This document shows, one piece after another, positions 12,801-22,900 of a DNA stretch of 64,000 nucleotides (its first letter is position 1; each line of letters opens with the position of its first letter). Under the pieces are notes generated by a model. It was not told where the DNA came from. It made no database searches and worked only from the letters and a program-made list of their open reading frames with translations. The position numbers and the translations under genes are program-made. Origin of the DNA: Cyprinus carpio (lineage: Eukaryota; Chordata; Actinopteri; Cypriniformes; Cyprinidae); NCBI RefSeq assembly GCF_018340385.1, contig NC_056596.1:19678627-19742626 (forward strand), in the 5' to 3' direction.

Positions 12801-15800
12801 ACAGCCACTTCAGTAGCACCACTGCTGATGGACGGAGATGATGCAGACAGTGATCTCTCAGACAGGTAGTTCATTAAACTCCCAGATTCTCATGAACAGT
12901 GCAAGGAAACCCATAAGACCTGTTAGTAAAGCAGAAGATGACATTCTGAGTCACATCAGTGCTTCGTGTTTTCAGGAATGTGTTGAGTGATGAGGAGTGT
13001 GAGGACAGGAGGAAGAGTGGCTCATCTGAAGACAGCTCAGATCTGAACACTGACAAGCGGTAAAATAAACATGAGCTTAGATTCTTCTGGAGTTCAGCCA
13101 CAAAAGTAGCTTCATAACCCACAAATGAAGATCTGAAATGGACTGAACTTAAAAAGCATGCAGGGTCATGATACCAGAGTTAACTTGTGTGCACAGGATA
13201 GGTCTAATGTATTCATGTGCATGTGAATTTGTGTTTCTGAAGAAAGCCGGCAGATTTATCAGGAAGAATTAAAAGATCTCACATTCTTTCAGTTGTCTCA
13301 GTTCTTCAAAGAGGAAAGAGGCCAAGACACTGGAGCCCAAAGCCAGGAGGAAACCTGGACCCAAGCCTGGCTGGAAGAACAACATCAAGGCAGAGCGGTG
13401 AAATTACCTTTAATATTATTTTCATATCAACGTCTGTCTGAATACTCAATTCTGATTGGCTGGAGGGTGTGCATTAAAACCGTTTAAAGCACAGGTAGTT
13501 TGGTTTAATCTCCTCTCTATATTAATGTGCTGCTTTCATTGACATGCATCACTCTCGCACAGAGATCAGAGATCGTGCTGTGCACATACAGAAACATTCA
13601 GGAGCACAGAAACTTCTTATCAACGCTGCCCCAACTTTTATTAAAGTGCCCCTATTATGCCATTTACAATATTGCCTTTCATGCAGTGTGTGATGTAGCT
13701 GTATGTGAATGTAAATAATCTGCGAAGTTGTAAAGCTGAAAGTGCACGATAAATAAAGTTATTGTCTCCCAAATTAAAGAATCGACTCTCTACAGCCTAA
13801 ATGATGTTTTAATTTAAATATTATTAAAGTTTTTGTATCTGAAATTGAAGAATACAAGTCGTTAGCATTTGCATAATGTGCCTATGTTCTATGTATGATA
13901 AATACTAGATGTTTATGTTTTCTATAGAGCGTTCAAAACACAGAACTATTGAAATCGGTGTATCGTTTCTGACACCGCTTTACACGGTAGACCAATCACA
14001 ACAGACCAGGCCATCTGACCATCTGACCAGAACATTGTCTCCAACCCCCCCCAAAAATCATTAAAGGGACATTGTCTCCAACCCCCCCCCCCCCCCAACC
14101 ACTGATGGACAGTCCCATATTAGCATATTTCCACCATGCTCGAGCAGCTATGTGTAGTTGTATGTTAAGGGATGCAGGGCCAGTTTCACACCACTAATGT
14201 GAGCGGCGCCTATTTTTTTTCTGCGTGCATGTTAACAAATGAGTGCATTCACACCAGAAGCAGGAGCAGCACTGATGGGTTCTGCGTGAGTCTATTTATG
14301 CTGTGCTTTTGCTCACGCAAACTTTCAAAACTTCAAAACAAAGTTTATAAATGAAGAGCACGTTTAAACAGAATTCAAATGATTCACATGAACCAACCAA
14401 GCCAGAAGATCAAGTGTGAAGATCTCCTGTTCAGTGATTGTTGATCTGATTGTGTGTGCTGTAGAGAGGAGCTGCCCACCATCTACAAGTGTCCTCACCA
14501 GGGCTGCACAGCCGTCTACAGAGGAGCCGACGGCATGAAGGTACTGATCACCATCTCAAACACACACACACACACACACACACCCCGACTGCTGTTATGA
14601 TGTGAACTCACTGAATCGTCCCACCTCAGAAACACATAAAGGAGCATCACGAGGAGGTGCGGGAGAGGCCTTGTCCACATCCAGGCTGCAACAAGGTCTT
14701 CATGATCGACAGATACCTGCAGAGACACGTCAAACTCATCCACACAGGTAAATGAGTTCCTGACACAACAGCCATGTTCATCAAGGGCAGAAGTTAGTCC
14801 TGCACAACAGTTGTAATTCTAACAGCAGTTAAGCATCTGCTTACTGAAGTTTCTACTCTTGGATGCCATTTTCAATCTAAAAACCCTGCACACATTTCAA
14901 TCAATTGAATTCATAGAACTTTAATTATTAAATTGTTCAAGAATTCATTTTTATTTTATTTTTTAATATAATAATCCCTACATTCACACAATTCGACGTG
15001 TACGGGCCTACTTTTGATTTATACATCCAGAAACTGCCAAATTTTGTGATGCTTCAGAAATCTTAGGCCCCTAAAATAGTTTCGTGGACCCCACTTTGAG
15101 CCATCTAACACCACAAAACTTCCCAGAATTCCCCATCTATTAATAATACTCACTGATGTTTGTGTTTGTGATTTCTGACCACATATGTGGTCACTTCCTG
15201 GAGCATATTGTCATTAAAGCTGACCCCTCTGTCGCCAAAGTAAAGGTGATCTCCTTCAGCTATAAAAACACATGGAGTTGTACATGATTATGGCTGCGGC
15301 GATGTAAAGAGCCAGTGTTTTTCTGTTCCAGAGGTGAGGAACTACATCTGTGATGAGTGCGGCCAGACGTTCAAGCAGAGGAAGCATCTGTCTGTGCATC
15401 AGATGCGTCACTCCGGAGCCAAACCGCTGCAGTGAGTATGAGCCCAGCCGCTCGGTGCAGCGCCGCGTCTCAGAGCTGGCCCTCACTGCGTCCGTGTGTG
15501 TTTCAGGTGCGAGGTGTGCGGCTTCCAGTGCCGGCAGCGGGCCTCTCTCAAGTATCACATGACCAAGCACAAGGCGGAGGCAGACCTGGAGTTTGCCTGT
15601 GTGATCTGCGGCAAACGCTTCGAGAAGGCGCACAATCTGAACGTGCACATGTCTATGGTGCATCCTCTCCTGCAGGGCGGCAGCGGTTCTGTTCCTGCAG
15701 ACTCGTCCGTCAGCAGCACGCCAGCAGATCAACACGAGCAGACGAGGGCCGACTCACACCCGTCCGACATCAGCTGCGTGCTGGACAGTCTTCAGTCCAA

Positions 15801-15822
15801 ACTCGCTGACCGTACCGTATAG
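6807..15822 (+). CDS. znf276: znf276: ZAD and five-C2H2-finger nuclear protein, complete
   Basis: There are eleven coding exons: 6807-6903, 10185-10455, 10812-10858, 10931-11287, 12781-12865, 12976-13059, 13293-13397, 14465-14540, 14630-14747, 15332-15431 and 15507-15822. All introns are GT-AG, phases agree throughout, and the frame closes at TAG after 551 residues (human ZNF276 is somewhat longer). An N-terminal ZAD zinc-coordinating domain (about residues 39-113) is followed by a KVVWGCVDGHTYVMDT-type middle, an acidic Ser-rich linker, a basic RRKPGPKPGWK segment that may act as an NLS or AT-hook-like patch, and five fingers. The protein is presumed nuclear and DNA-binding; its targets are not established. 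The start is the first of two tandem ATGs (6807, 6810); human ZNF276 also begins MKR. It diverges from zfc3h1 and converges with fanca. Confidence 0.95.
6911..7813. repeat. imperfect GAT/GGT trinucleotide array, about 0.9 kb
   Basis: The plus strand reads gatgatgatg, ggtgatgatg, gaggatgatgg and gatagtgatg in endless variation for about 900 bases. Larger blocks also recur: gtgaggatgataatgatggt appears many times, and the stretch around 7240-7310 is repeated near 7430-7500 and 7640-7700, so there is higher-order duplication. It begins about eight bases after the znf276 exon 1 splice donor. It has no stop codon in several frames, which creates Met-rich plus-strand and His/Ser-rich minus-strand frames that are not genes. 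Confidence 0.95.
9404..9757. repeat. palindromic fish repeat, split by a second insertion
   Basis: The left arm reads ttgaactcagaagatatttt then gaatgttggtaaccaag and gtccccattgacttc. The right arm reads ctatggaagtcaacaggga then ttcattttgggtgaactatc. Together these match the two arms of a repeat very common in cyprinid genomes, in which the arms are normally close together. Here they are separated by about 160 bases (9511-9672) that start aagggatgcacaatatt and end aatatcgtgcatctc, so a short DNA transposon with its own inverted ends appears to sit in the centre. A related copy is at 61305-61660. Confidence 0.55.
10185..11287 (+). CDS. znf276: znf276 exons 2-4: ZAD domain and conserved middle
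   Basis: Exon 2 (10185-10455) encodes the ZAD fold: the first zinc pair CRLC in FCRLCHGKFSTRRLRQAF and the second pair CNNC in FICNNCHAQFYKCHSILL, with DFQQLLGIPMNRDPSLSQ between. ZAD domains usually mediate dimerisation of zinc-finger factors; in vertebrates ZNF276 is one of very few proteins that have one. Exon 3 (10812-10858) is a 47-base mini-exon encoding RNSTECSSSQEDITLF. Exon 4 (10931-11287) encodes LHGLVSWAHSHAEGCHSCPD and ALKVVWGCVDGHTYVMDT, both close to the human protein. Intron 2 contains a tandem duplication at 10470-10560. Confidence 0.94.
10470..10560 (+). repeat. short tandem duplication in znf276 intron 2
   Basis: The string taatcatgtttcaccccgaa followed by atccaaagaaa occurs twice, at about 10470-10500 and 10524-10553, each followed by a tagaggtt tail. 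The period is about 54 bases. The first copy starts about 15 bases after the exon 2 donor. It looks like a local replication slip and has no evident function. Confidence 0.85.
11288..12780 (+). other. znf276 intron 4 with transposon fragments
   Basis: No exon is visible in this 1.5-kb intron. The part to about 11800 is AT-rich with T runs. At 11835-11935 the repeated ggtatcgg units resemble the end of a hAT-type element of the 'ggtatcg' class seen again at 41960-42053. From 11942 (ctttaatttatatagcactt) to about 12590 is a dispersed repeat whose head is similar to 52702-52760. The phrase cctaacactgagccttgtgg, common in fish repeats, lies at 12361. Confidence 0.5.
12781..15822 (+). CDS. znf276: znf276 exons 5-11: linker and five C2H2 fingers
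   Basis: Exons 5-7 (12781-12865, 12976-13059, 13293-13397) encode an acidic/Ser linker ending in ARRKPGPKPGWKNN. Exons 8-11 encode the fingers. Finger 1 has CPHQGC and KKHIKEHH. Finger 2 has CPHPGC and RHVKLIH. Finger 3 has CDECG and VHQMRH. Finger 4 has CEVCG and YHMTKH. Finger 5 has CVICG and NVHMSMVH. All zinc ligands are present. The tail after finger 5 is Ser-rich and poorly conserved. The finger region is nearly identical to human ZNF276, the strongest support for orthology. Finger 1 is split by an 89-base intron containing (CA)n. Confidence 0.95.
14183..14320. repeat. dispersed repeat shared with 51040-51220
   Basis: The string gtttcacaccactaatgtga, then gagtgcattcacacc, gaagcaggagcagc and gtctatttatgctg, is matched in order at 51040-51220 (tttcacactacaagcatgag, aagtgcattcacacc, ggcagcaggagcagc, gtctatttttgctg). 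The two copies are in the same orientation, about 37 kb apart, one in znf276 intron 7 and one in fanca intron 2. I cannot name the family. Confidence 0.55.
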
Positions 15823-17780
15823 ACCTGCGGCTCTCAGATCCTGTATCTGACGCTCCTCTGACGAGCTGAGTCTGAGCAGGAGACAGACGCGTACAGGAAG
15901 TGCAGTCTCACCGAGAAACGCTCGTCACGTTTGTGTTCCAGCAGTCCCATCAGCACCGGCTCAGAGCTCTCCTCCAAAGACTAGCGAGTGGCTTTTATAA
16001 GAGCACCTGAGGAACTGAGTTTCAAACACACAGGTCACAGAACGCTACGGCTAGAGTAATATTTCATCCCCACAAGCTGCATGAAAAAACAGGGAAGTTA
16101 TAGAGAAGATCTGGAGCTGACGGCCCAGTTTAGCCACGAAAGGCTGAAATCTGGAGTTTGAGTCAGCGTTTCTGATTCATTCTGAAAGTGTGACATCTGT
16201 AGTGATCAGCCAATCACATGAAACACACAGAGCAACAGTTTCAGTTCAGCGCAATTCACTCAGCTGTAAGAGATTGTTACGAAATATTTCATGATTTTAA
16301 ATGTTTACAAGGTGGGGGAAAAAAAACACTGCTCTTGCCGCAAAAGCTGGAGAAGGCAGCAGAAAGAAAACATCTGACTATATAAAAGCAGTGAATCGTT
16401 TCTAGTTCTCAAAGAGCTTAAAAAGAGAACAAGCTTAGCCATTTTACAAGCTTTATATATATTCTTAAGTTTTTATTCATATTTACATATTTAAAAGTTG
16501 AAAGTTAGAGATAGATTTCCTTGTGTAATACAATAAAAATATTAAATTCATATAAGAAGTAGTGTAATTATTAGCAAAAGCCTAAGCGGAGTGATTTTCT
16601 CACTGAACTGCTTTCGTTTGGAGCAGGAGTCAGGGTTTTTGTGGGTCCTTAAAGTCTTTCGTTTAGTAGTATCAAATTTAAGCCCATTAAAAGTCTTCAA
16701 TGGTACAAGAAAGTCTTATGATTTCAGGTCGTCTTAAATTCGGGGTCTAAACAACAACAACAGAATTGGGATATGGCTGAATGTGGCGATTAAACTTCAG
16801 ATTTTATTGAATAAACATGAGTGCTGCACATTTCAGTCAGCTTTGTGTGCTGCAGTTACCGAGGAAACAATATTTCTGTCCAGAAAGCTCCTCCTGCTGG
16901 CAAAGAATGAAAGTGCATTTTCAGTAGACCTGTCTGCTGGTTTTGTTCAGACCAGTGTGAAAATCAGACGGTTTTTACGCTGCAGAAACAACCAGTGGAT
17001 CGACAAGATACTTATAAATGCATTATAAAGATCTAAGACAAAATAACTAAGACAGTAAAATATATTTACATATATTATTTAATATAATTGATAATTGTTT
17101 AAATTAATAGTTCTGACTCATCCATTTTCTCAAAAATGGTTTAATGTTTGAAATGTGAAGTTGATGATTTTATAAAACTTTGTTTTTGTGAAAACCTGTA
17201 TCTGAACTGTAAATCACGCTTTTTACAGTTTAATATATTACCGTAGACTTTGCCCTCCCCCGCACATATGGTGTTCATTTTATTTGTGCGAGTCTTAAAT
17301 CTGAGCTTTCTGGTACCTTGAGAGGTGCAGGGCGTCTGATGGACGTCACGTGACTCGCGGGTGATTGGTCTGGTGTTTGGTTTGCTCAGAGTTTAAAACA
17401 AAGCTTATGACAGACTCTGCATGTTTTTATATGAAAGCAGTCAGAGGGGTTGCATCATGTTTTATTTTCATGCTCAGTCCCTTTGATAACATGAAGAAAG
17501 TCTGTGTAAAACATGTTACTGATCCTGTGATGAGCGGCAGCGCAGATGACCGTCTCATGTGAGGGGTGTGTTTCTGAAGCTGCCGAGTGCCGCTGAGATC
17601 TCTGAGTCCAGCCGCTCGTATTCAGACTGCAGCTACAGGAAACACAGACAGCACAGGAACTCAAGACTGACTCAGTCACACTCACTGGCAGCTAATAACG
17701 GCACTGATTAATCATTTTATCATCATAAACACGTCTGTTCTGATAGAATGATGTTGGTGTTTTAATGTGTACATAATAAA
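15823..17780 (+). other. znf276 3' UTR region overlapping the fanca 3' end
   Basis: After the TAG at 15820-15822 there is no further coding sequence on the plus strand. Candidate poly(A) signals AATAAA lie at 16532, 16810 and 17775. If the last is used, the znf276 transcript would run over the final fanca exon (17555-17632) on the opposite strand. Candidate fanca signals (TTTATT on the plus strand) are at 17461 and about 17280. In mammals ZNF276 and FANCA are known to overlap tail to tail. Which signals are used cannot be read from DNA alone. Confidence 0.5.
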
Positions 17781-18559
17781 TACATCTAATTTTGCGTGTT
17801 CAAAGCTCTCCAATGTTGCATTTCTAGCCGTTTGTTGACCGCCTCAATACAAAAGAGCTCAAGCCCCTGTTACTGGGTTTACATCTGTCTGTGTGCAAAT
17901 TTTCAATATACACTTTAAAAACACTGAATATTTACATAGAGGTTTATGTGCAAGGCTGTGGTGGATTTTCTGGAGTTTTGAACATCAATAAATGGATGAG
18001 GGCATCAGAAATCTTTTCCCAAAAAGGAAAAGGCATTCTCTTTAGTGACATTATTAGAAATGTGCTTACAAATGTGAAAAACAAACAAACACATGTCTGT
18101 GAAGTCACCCGTAGTTTTCTTAAGAGTGTTTCTGAAGCTCAAAGTGTGCAGAGCGGCCGTCACCATGTCACTCCTGGATTATCGAAAAAGGGCAAAAAGG
18201 AGGGGGCTGGTTGCTGAAGCCACGCCCATCTGGCTTGAGGGCAGTCAGCAGTCACTCAAGTGGCCACGCCCTTAATTATGCAAACCTTTAAGGCTTAATA
18301 TAATTTATATGGTTAAGTTATAAAAAAAATAAATTCAACCCCCCTCAAAGTTGTCATGAAGGGCAAAATTAGCTACATAGCCAAAATAATTTTTTGCACC
18401 AGGCTGTAAACATGGTTTTTTCTGCTGTAAAGTTGGGCATTTTAACATGAGGAGTCTATGAGACTGACTCTCTTCTGCAGCCAGCCTCAAGCAGCCAGTC
18501 GATGAATTACAGTTTTAGTCACTTCCGTGTTGGCTTCAGGTGTGTTGAGTGTGTGTGTG

Positions 18560-18594
<35 letters not shown>

Positions 18595-19943
18595 GTACCT
18601 GCCGCCTCTGGCTGAGCGTCAGACAGACCGGTGAGCTCAGCGAGATGCTGCTCATCAGAATGCGCCGGGCCTCCAGCAGGACCTGAGCACAGAAGACAGA
18701 CGTGAGACGTGCAGACGACTAAACGTGAGCAGATCACTGAGACGCTGATCTGACCTGCCGCTGCAGGCCGTCCGAGGGCGGAGCGTTCAGGAAGAGTCTG
18801 CTGAGCTCCCTGTATGACACGGCCGCGCTGTAGAGGAAGCCAGGAGATCGCATCGCTCCCGTCAGAACCTCAGAACCCACACCCGTGAGAATGCTGGGAA
18901 GTGAGCACAGCAAACCCGCCATCAGCACGAGAACACAGGAATGTCTGGACAGAAATCTAAGCTTTTCCTCTCACCTGTAAAAGGCAAACGGCATCAGTCT
19001 GAGTGTCTGCCGAGACATCACACGAGACAGGAAGTGAGACAGTCTGTGATCTAGAAGAGAAGAAACATCACACCTGTGACGTAACGTCTGCAATAACATA
19101 CGAACACATACGAACAGCATCACGCGTTCACACCTGATCCAGATTGATCAAACAGCAGCAGCCAATCAGAATCATCCAGCAGATGAGTGAGGAGACACAC
19201 GCTCAGGTCTCTGACGCGCTCCAAACACCCCGCGGCCTGAAAACACACACGGCATCATCAGTAACGCTCCTGCTTCTGTGTGTGTCTGAGCTCGTGTCAG
19301 TGCTGAGAGATACCTGTTGACTCAGGTGAGCGGAGATCAGCTCTGTTACACTGGAGACAAACAAGAAGAGCAGAACCTACAGAGCACATCAACAGTTAGA
19401 TCACACCAGACCACAGACACACACTGTCCTGCACTATATATCATACCGATCCTGCCGTGCAACGCTTCAGTTTTTAATGATGACAATGAGTGAGGTAAGA
19501 TATGCGTAGCTAAATATTTAATATTTGACAAATGTTTTATGAAAAACAATGTTAACCAGCCATCAGTAACGTCCAGTGAATTGAAAATCATTTACTGACC
19601 GGTCTGTCTGTCTGGTGCAGCTGTCTGACAAGACTTCTAACGTTCTCCGTCTCACAGTCCGATCTCCTCAGAGACGCGTGCAGACATGCAGCCAGCAGCC
19701 AGGACGGAGCCGACGGCACAGGTGACACACATCCCGCTCCCGCCCTACACACACACACACACACATCATATAGACACAGCCTGACCGCTGTGATGTAACA
19801 CACAGGAGCAGCAGCTGTGCGCTTCACCGTTTGCTCCAGCTGTGGCTGTCCTCCAGCATCTGCAGCTGTTCAGGCAGAGCGTCCAGTCCCGTCAAACGCT
19901 TCCACTGTGAGCTCACCGCAGCCGCCAGACGCGTCCACCAGCG
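17555..19943 (-). CDS. fanca: fanca exons 35-42 (C terminus, residues about 1114-1380)
   Basis: Exons are 19943-19828, 19744-19600, 19376-19314, 19236-19134, 19050-18975, 18893-18755, 18682-18599 and 17632-17555. Matches include RWWTRLAAAVSSQWKRL, SPVPSAPSWLLAACLHASLR, VLLFLFVSSVTELISAHLSQ (human LLVFLFFFSLMGLLSSHL), AAGCLERVRDLSVCLLTHLL, LMPFAFYSILTGVGSE and the last exon LQSEYERLDSEISAALGSFR, ending TPLT before TGA. The C-terminal helical domain is the part that dimerises in the core complex (family knowledge). The exon 41 donor runs straight into a CA repeat on the coding strand. Confidence 0.95.
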
Positions 19944-22900
19944 CTGCGGGACACACACACACACACACACAGAGTCACGCTCATGTCCACAGGTTTGACA
20001 GACAGCAGCGGTGTAGAGCAGTGGTTCTCAAACTGGGGTCGCGGAATGATTTCAAGGGGTCGCGAGTTGGTTTGAAAAAATTCTGTATTTTCTGATTACA
20101 AAAAATATTTTTCAATACTAAAAAATTAAGATAACAAATAAATATTTTTTGATTTCTAAAGACAGAATTGATTAGAAGGTTTTTTTTTTTTTTAAATTAA
20201 ATAATATTTCGTGACTCTAAGATATGACGTCACCTAGGGCTGGGCGATATATCTAACGATATGATCATGCGCATCTAGTCAGTAAATCTGGTTCCGTGAT
20301 TACCGCTAAATCACCATCACCTGCTTTCAAATGGAGCGGCATTTAATAGACAGAGTCGTAGATCACTGAAAAGGCATGCAATATCGCGTTCATTATCGAA
20401 GGCGATACATCTTTGATAATGAACGCGATATTGCGTGCCTTGTCAGTGATCTACGACTCTGTCTATTAAATGCCGCTCCATTTGAAAGCAGGTGATGGCG
20501 ATTTAGCGGTAATCAAGGAACCAGATTTACTGACTAGATGCGCATGATCATATCGTTAGATATATCGCCCAGCCCTAACGTCACCGTGCGGCGACTGATC
20601 GCTAGTTATCAATACTGCACACAACTGCACGTGGAAACTGCAACTGCAAGAATGGATAAATTTGTAATTCGCAAGGTTAAAAATGTTGAGGAGATTGTGG
20701 ACAGTCTGCCTGAATCATCTGAACCGTGTACCTCTACAAAAAACACAAGAGCAAGACCCCTTCTGACCAATGTAGGAAACGTCGGAAATATCAAGAGGAA
20801 TTCATAAAGTATGGATTCACTTGCTCTACTGTCAACGATGTGGACCATCTTGATTTTGTGTTATGTTAGTAGGTTCTTGCTTTTGTGTGTATGAAGTATG
20901 TTTAAATGCAGAGACATTTGGAGACAAGACACCCTGCTTGTGTTGAAAAACCTATAGACTTTTTTTCGCAGAAAAGAGAAGGAATTACATTTCAAAAACG
21001 CACACTCGCACAACAAACTCAAATTAATGCTAATGCTCTGAAGGCGTCTTATGAGGTGGCATACCTGATAGCACAGTCCAAAAAGCCACACACGATCGGG
21101 GAAACCTTGATTAAGCCCGCAGCTGTGGCTATGTGTCGGGCCATGCATGGTGAAAAAATTGCAAATGAGCTTATGACTGTCCCATTGTCAAATGACACGA
21201 TAGCTCGCCGTATTCATGATATTTCAAAAGACATTAAGAGTCAATTGATTAATAGGTTAAATGGGAAGAAATATGCGTTACAGGTCGACGAATCTACCGA
21301 TGTGTCTAATTCTTCTCAGTTGCTGGCATTCATCAGATACACATTTGATGGAAAAATGCACGAGGAAATGCTCTTCTGCTCAGTGCTGGAGGGGACTTGT
21401 ACCGGCAGTGACATTTTCAACAAGCTGGACACCAGACTAAAAGAGATGCGACTTTCATGGGATAACTGTGTTGGCGTATGTACTGATGGTGCAGGTGCAA
21501 TGGTAGGTAAAAACAAGGGACTCAAGGCAAAGGTTTTAGAAGTGGCTCCTCATGTTAAGTTTACGCACTGCATAATTCACCGTGAGTCTCTTGCTAGCAA
21601 AGTACTTGATAGTGAGCTTAACAGTGTTCTCAAAGGTGCAATCAAAATTGTAAATCACATAAAATCACTTCCAGTAACCAGTAGACTGCTAGCCACGCTT
21701 TGCAACGAGATGGGCTCGCAGCACGAAGCGCTCCTGTTTCATACCGAAGTCCGGTGGTTATCTCGCGGGAAGGCACTCGGCCGGCTTTACGAACTGCGTG
21801 AGGAAGTGCACTCATTGTTGAAAGAATTTAAATCTGAATTCGCGCACCACCTGACAGATCCAGATTGGTTATCAAAACTTGCTTATTTGGCCTGTATATT
21901 CGAAAGGCTTAACATGCTTAATCTTTCATTACAAGGTCCAAACACAAACATCTTGACAATGAATGAGAAAATTGATGCATTTGTGAAAAAGCTGGAAAGA
22001 TGGGCGAGTTGAACAAGGTAATGTGGAGATGTTTCCTGAGCTGGATGAACATCTGGAGGAGAATGGACTGAGTCTCGGCAACCTGAAAACACACATCACT
22101 GGTCATCTCCACGGCCTTTTGGAACAATTCCATAAGTATTTTCCAAAAGAGACGCAACCAGAACTGTATGACTGGATACGGCAACCATTCACTGAAACTA
22201 GGACTAATCTCCCCACAAAACTGGAAGATGCTTTGCTGGAGCTGTCCAGTGATCGGACATTAAAAACTTTATTTTCCATTTCCACACTGCCTGAATTTTG
22301 GATCGCAGTAGCAGAAGAATACAGAGAGTTATCCGGTGTGGCAATGGATGTACTGCTTCCGTTTGGCTCTACTTATTTGTGCGAGCAGACTTTTTCCGCT
22401 GTTACATACATGAAAAATAAATACAGATCACGTCTTGATGTTGAGGATGATCTGCGAGTAGCCGTATCCAACATCAGGCCACAGATTACGCTTTTGTGCA
22501 CCGAAAAACAAGTGCACCCATCCCACTGAAAGGTAAGCCTAAATACAGTAAATTTTATGGAAGTTTGTTTCCGCCACGTAAGAAAATATTTGAAAAGATA
22601 ATTTGTTTTCTCATAATTGTGAAATATAAACTTGCAGTGCGTGTTATACAGTTATAAATGATATAAAGTCGCAATTACCTTTTTTAATTTTTTATTCTGT
22701 TACTTCCATAGGAAATGGATGTGGATTCTTTTTTTTTTTGTTTATTTTTTGTGTATTCTGTGGTAGTGGGTCGCGAGTTCTCGTCGATGTTAGTTTAGGG
22801 GTCGCTGGCTAAAAAGTTTGAGAACCACTGGTGTAGAGGACAGATGTTTTACCGCGGCAGACAGCGGCAGCAGCGGACACTCGGTGTTGAACAGAGACAG

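Larger units (their letters stand above)
20019..22830. mobile_element. ZBED-type hAT DNA transposon in fanca intron 34, with target-site duplication
   Basis: The element begins cagtggttctcaaactgggg and ends with the inverse (agtttgagaaccactg), giving a 16-base terminal inverted repeat. It is flanked by a perfect 8-base duplication, gtgtagag, at 20011-20018 and 22831-22838, the hallmark of hAT insertion. It is 2,812 bases long. It carries a transposase-like reading frame on the plus strand (antisense to fanca) and a nested MITE (20235-20577). The perfect duplication points to a fairly young insertion. Confidence 0.93.

Noticed and set aside
20906..22012. The 368-residue frame as a functional ZBED host gene
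   Set aside because: It lies between intact transposon ends with a fresh target duplication. It lacks the joined BED finger and its C-terminal part is split by a stop, so it is a transposon relic and not a domesticated gene.
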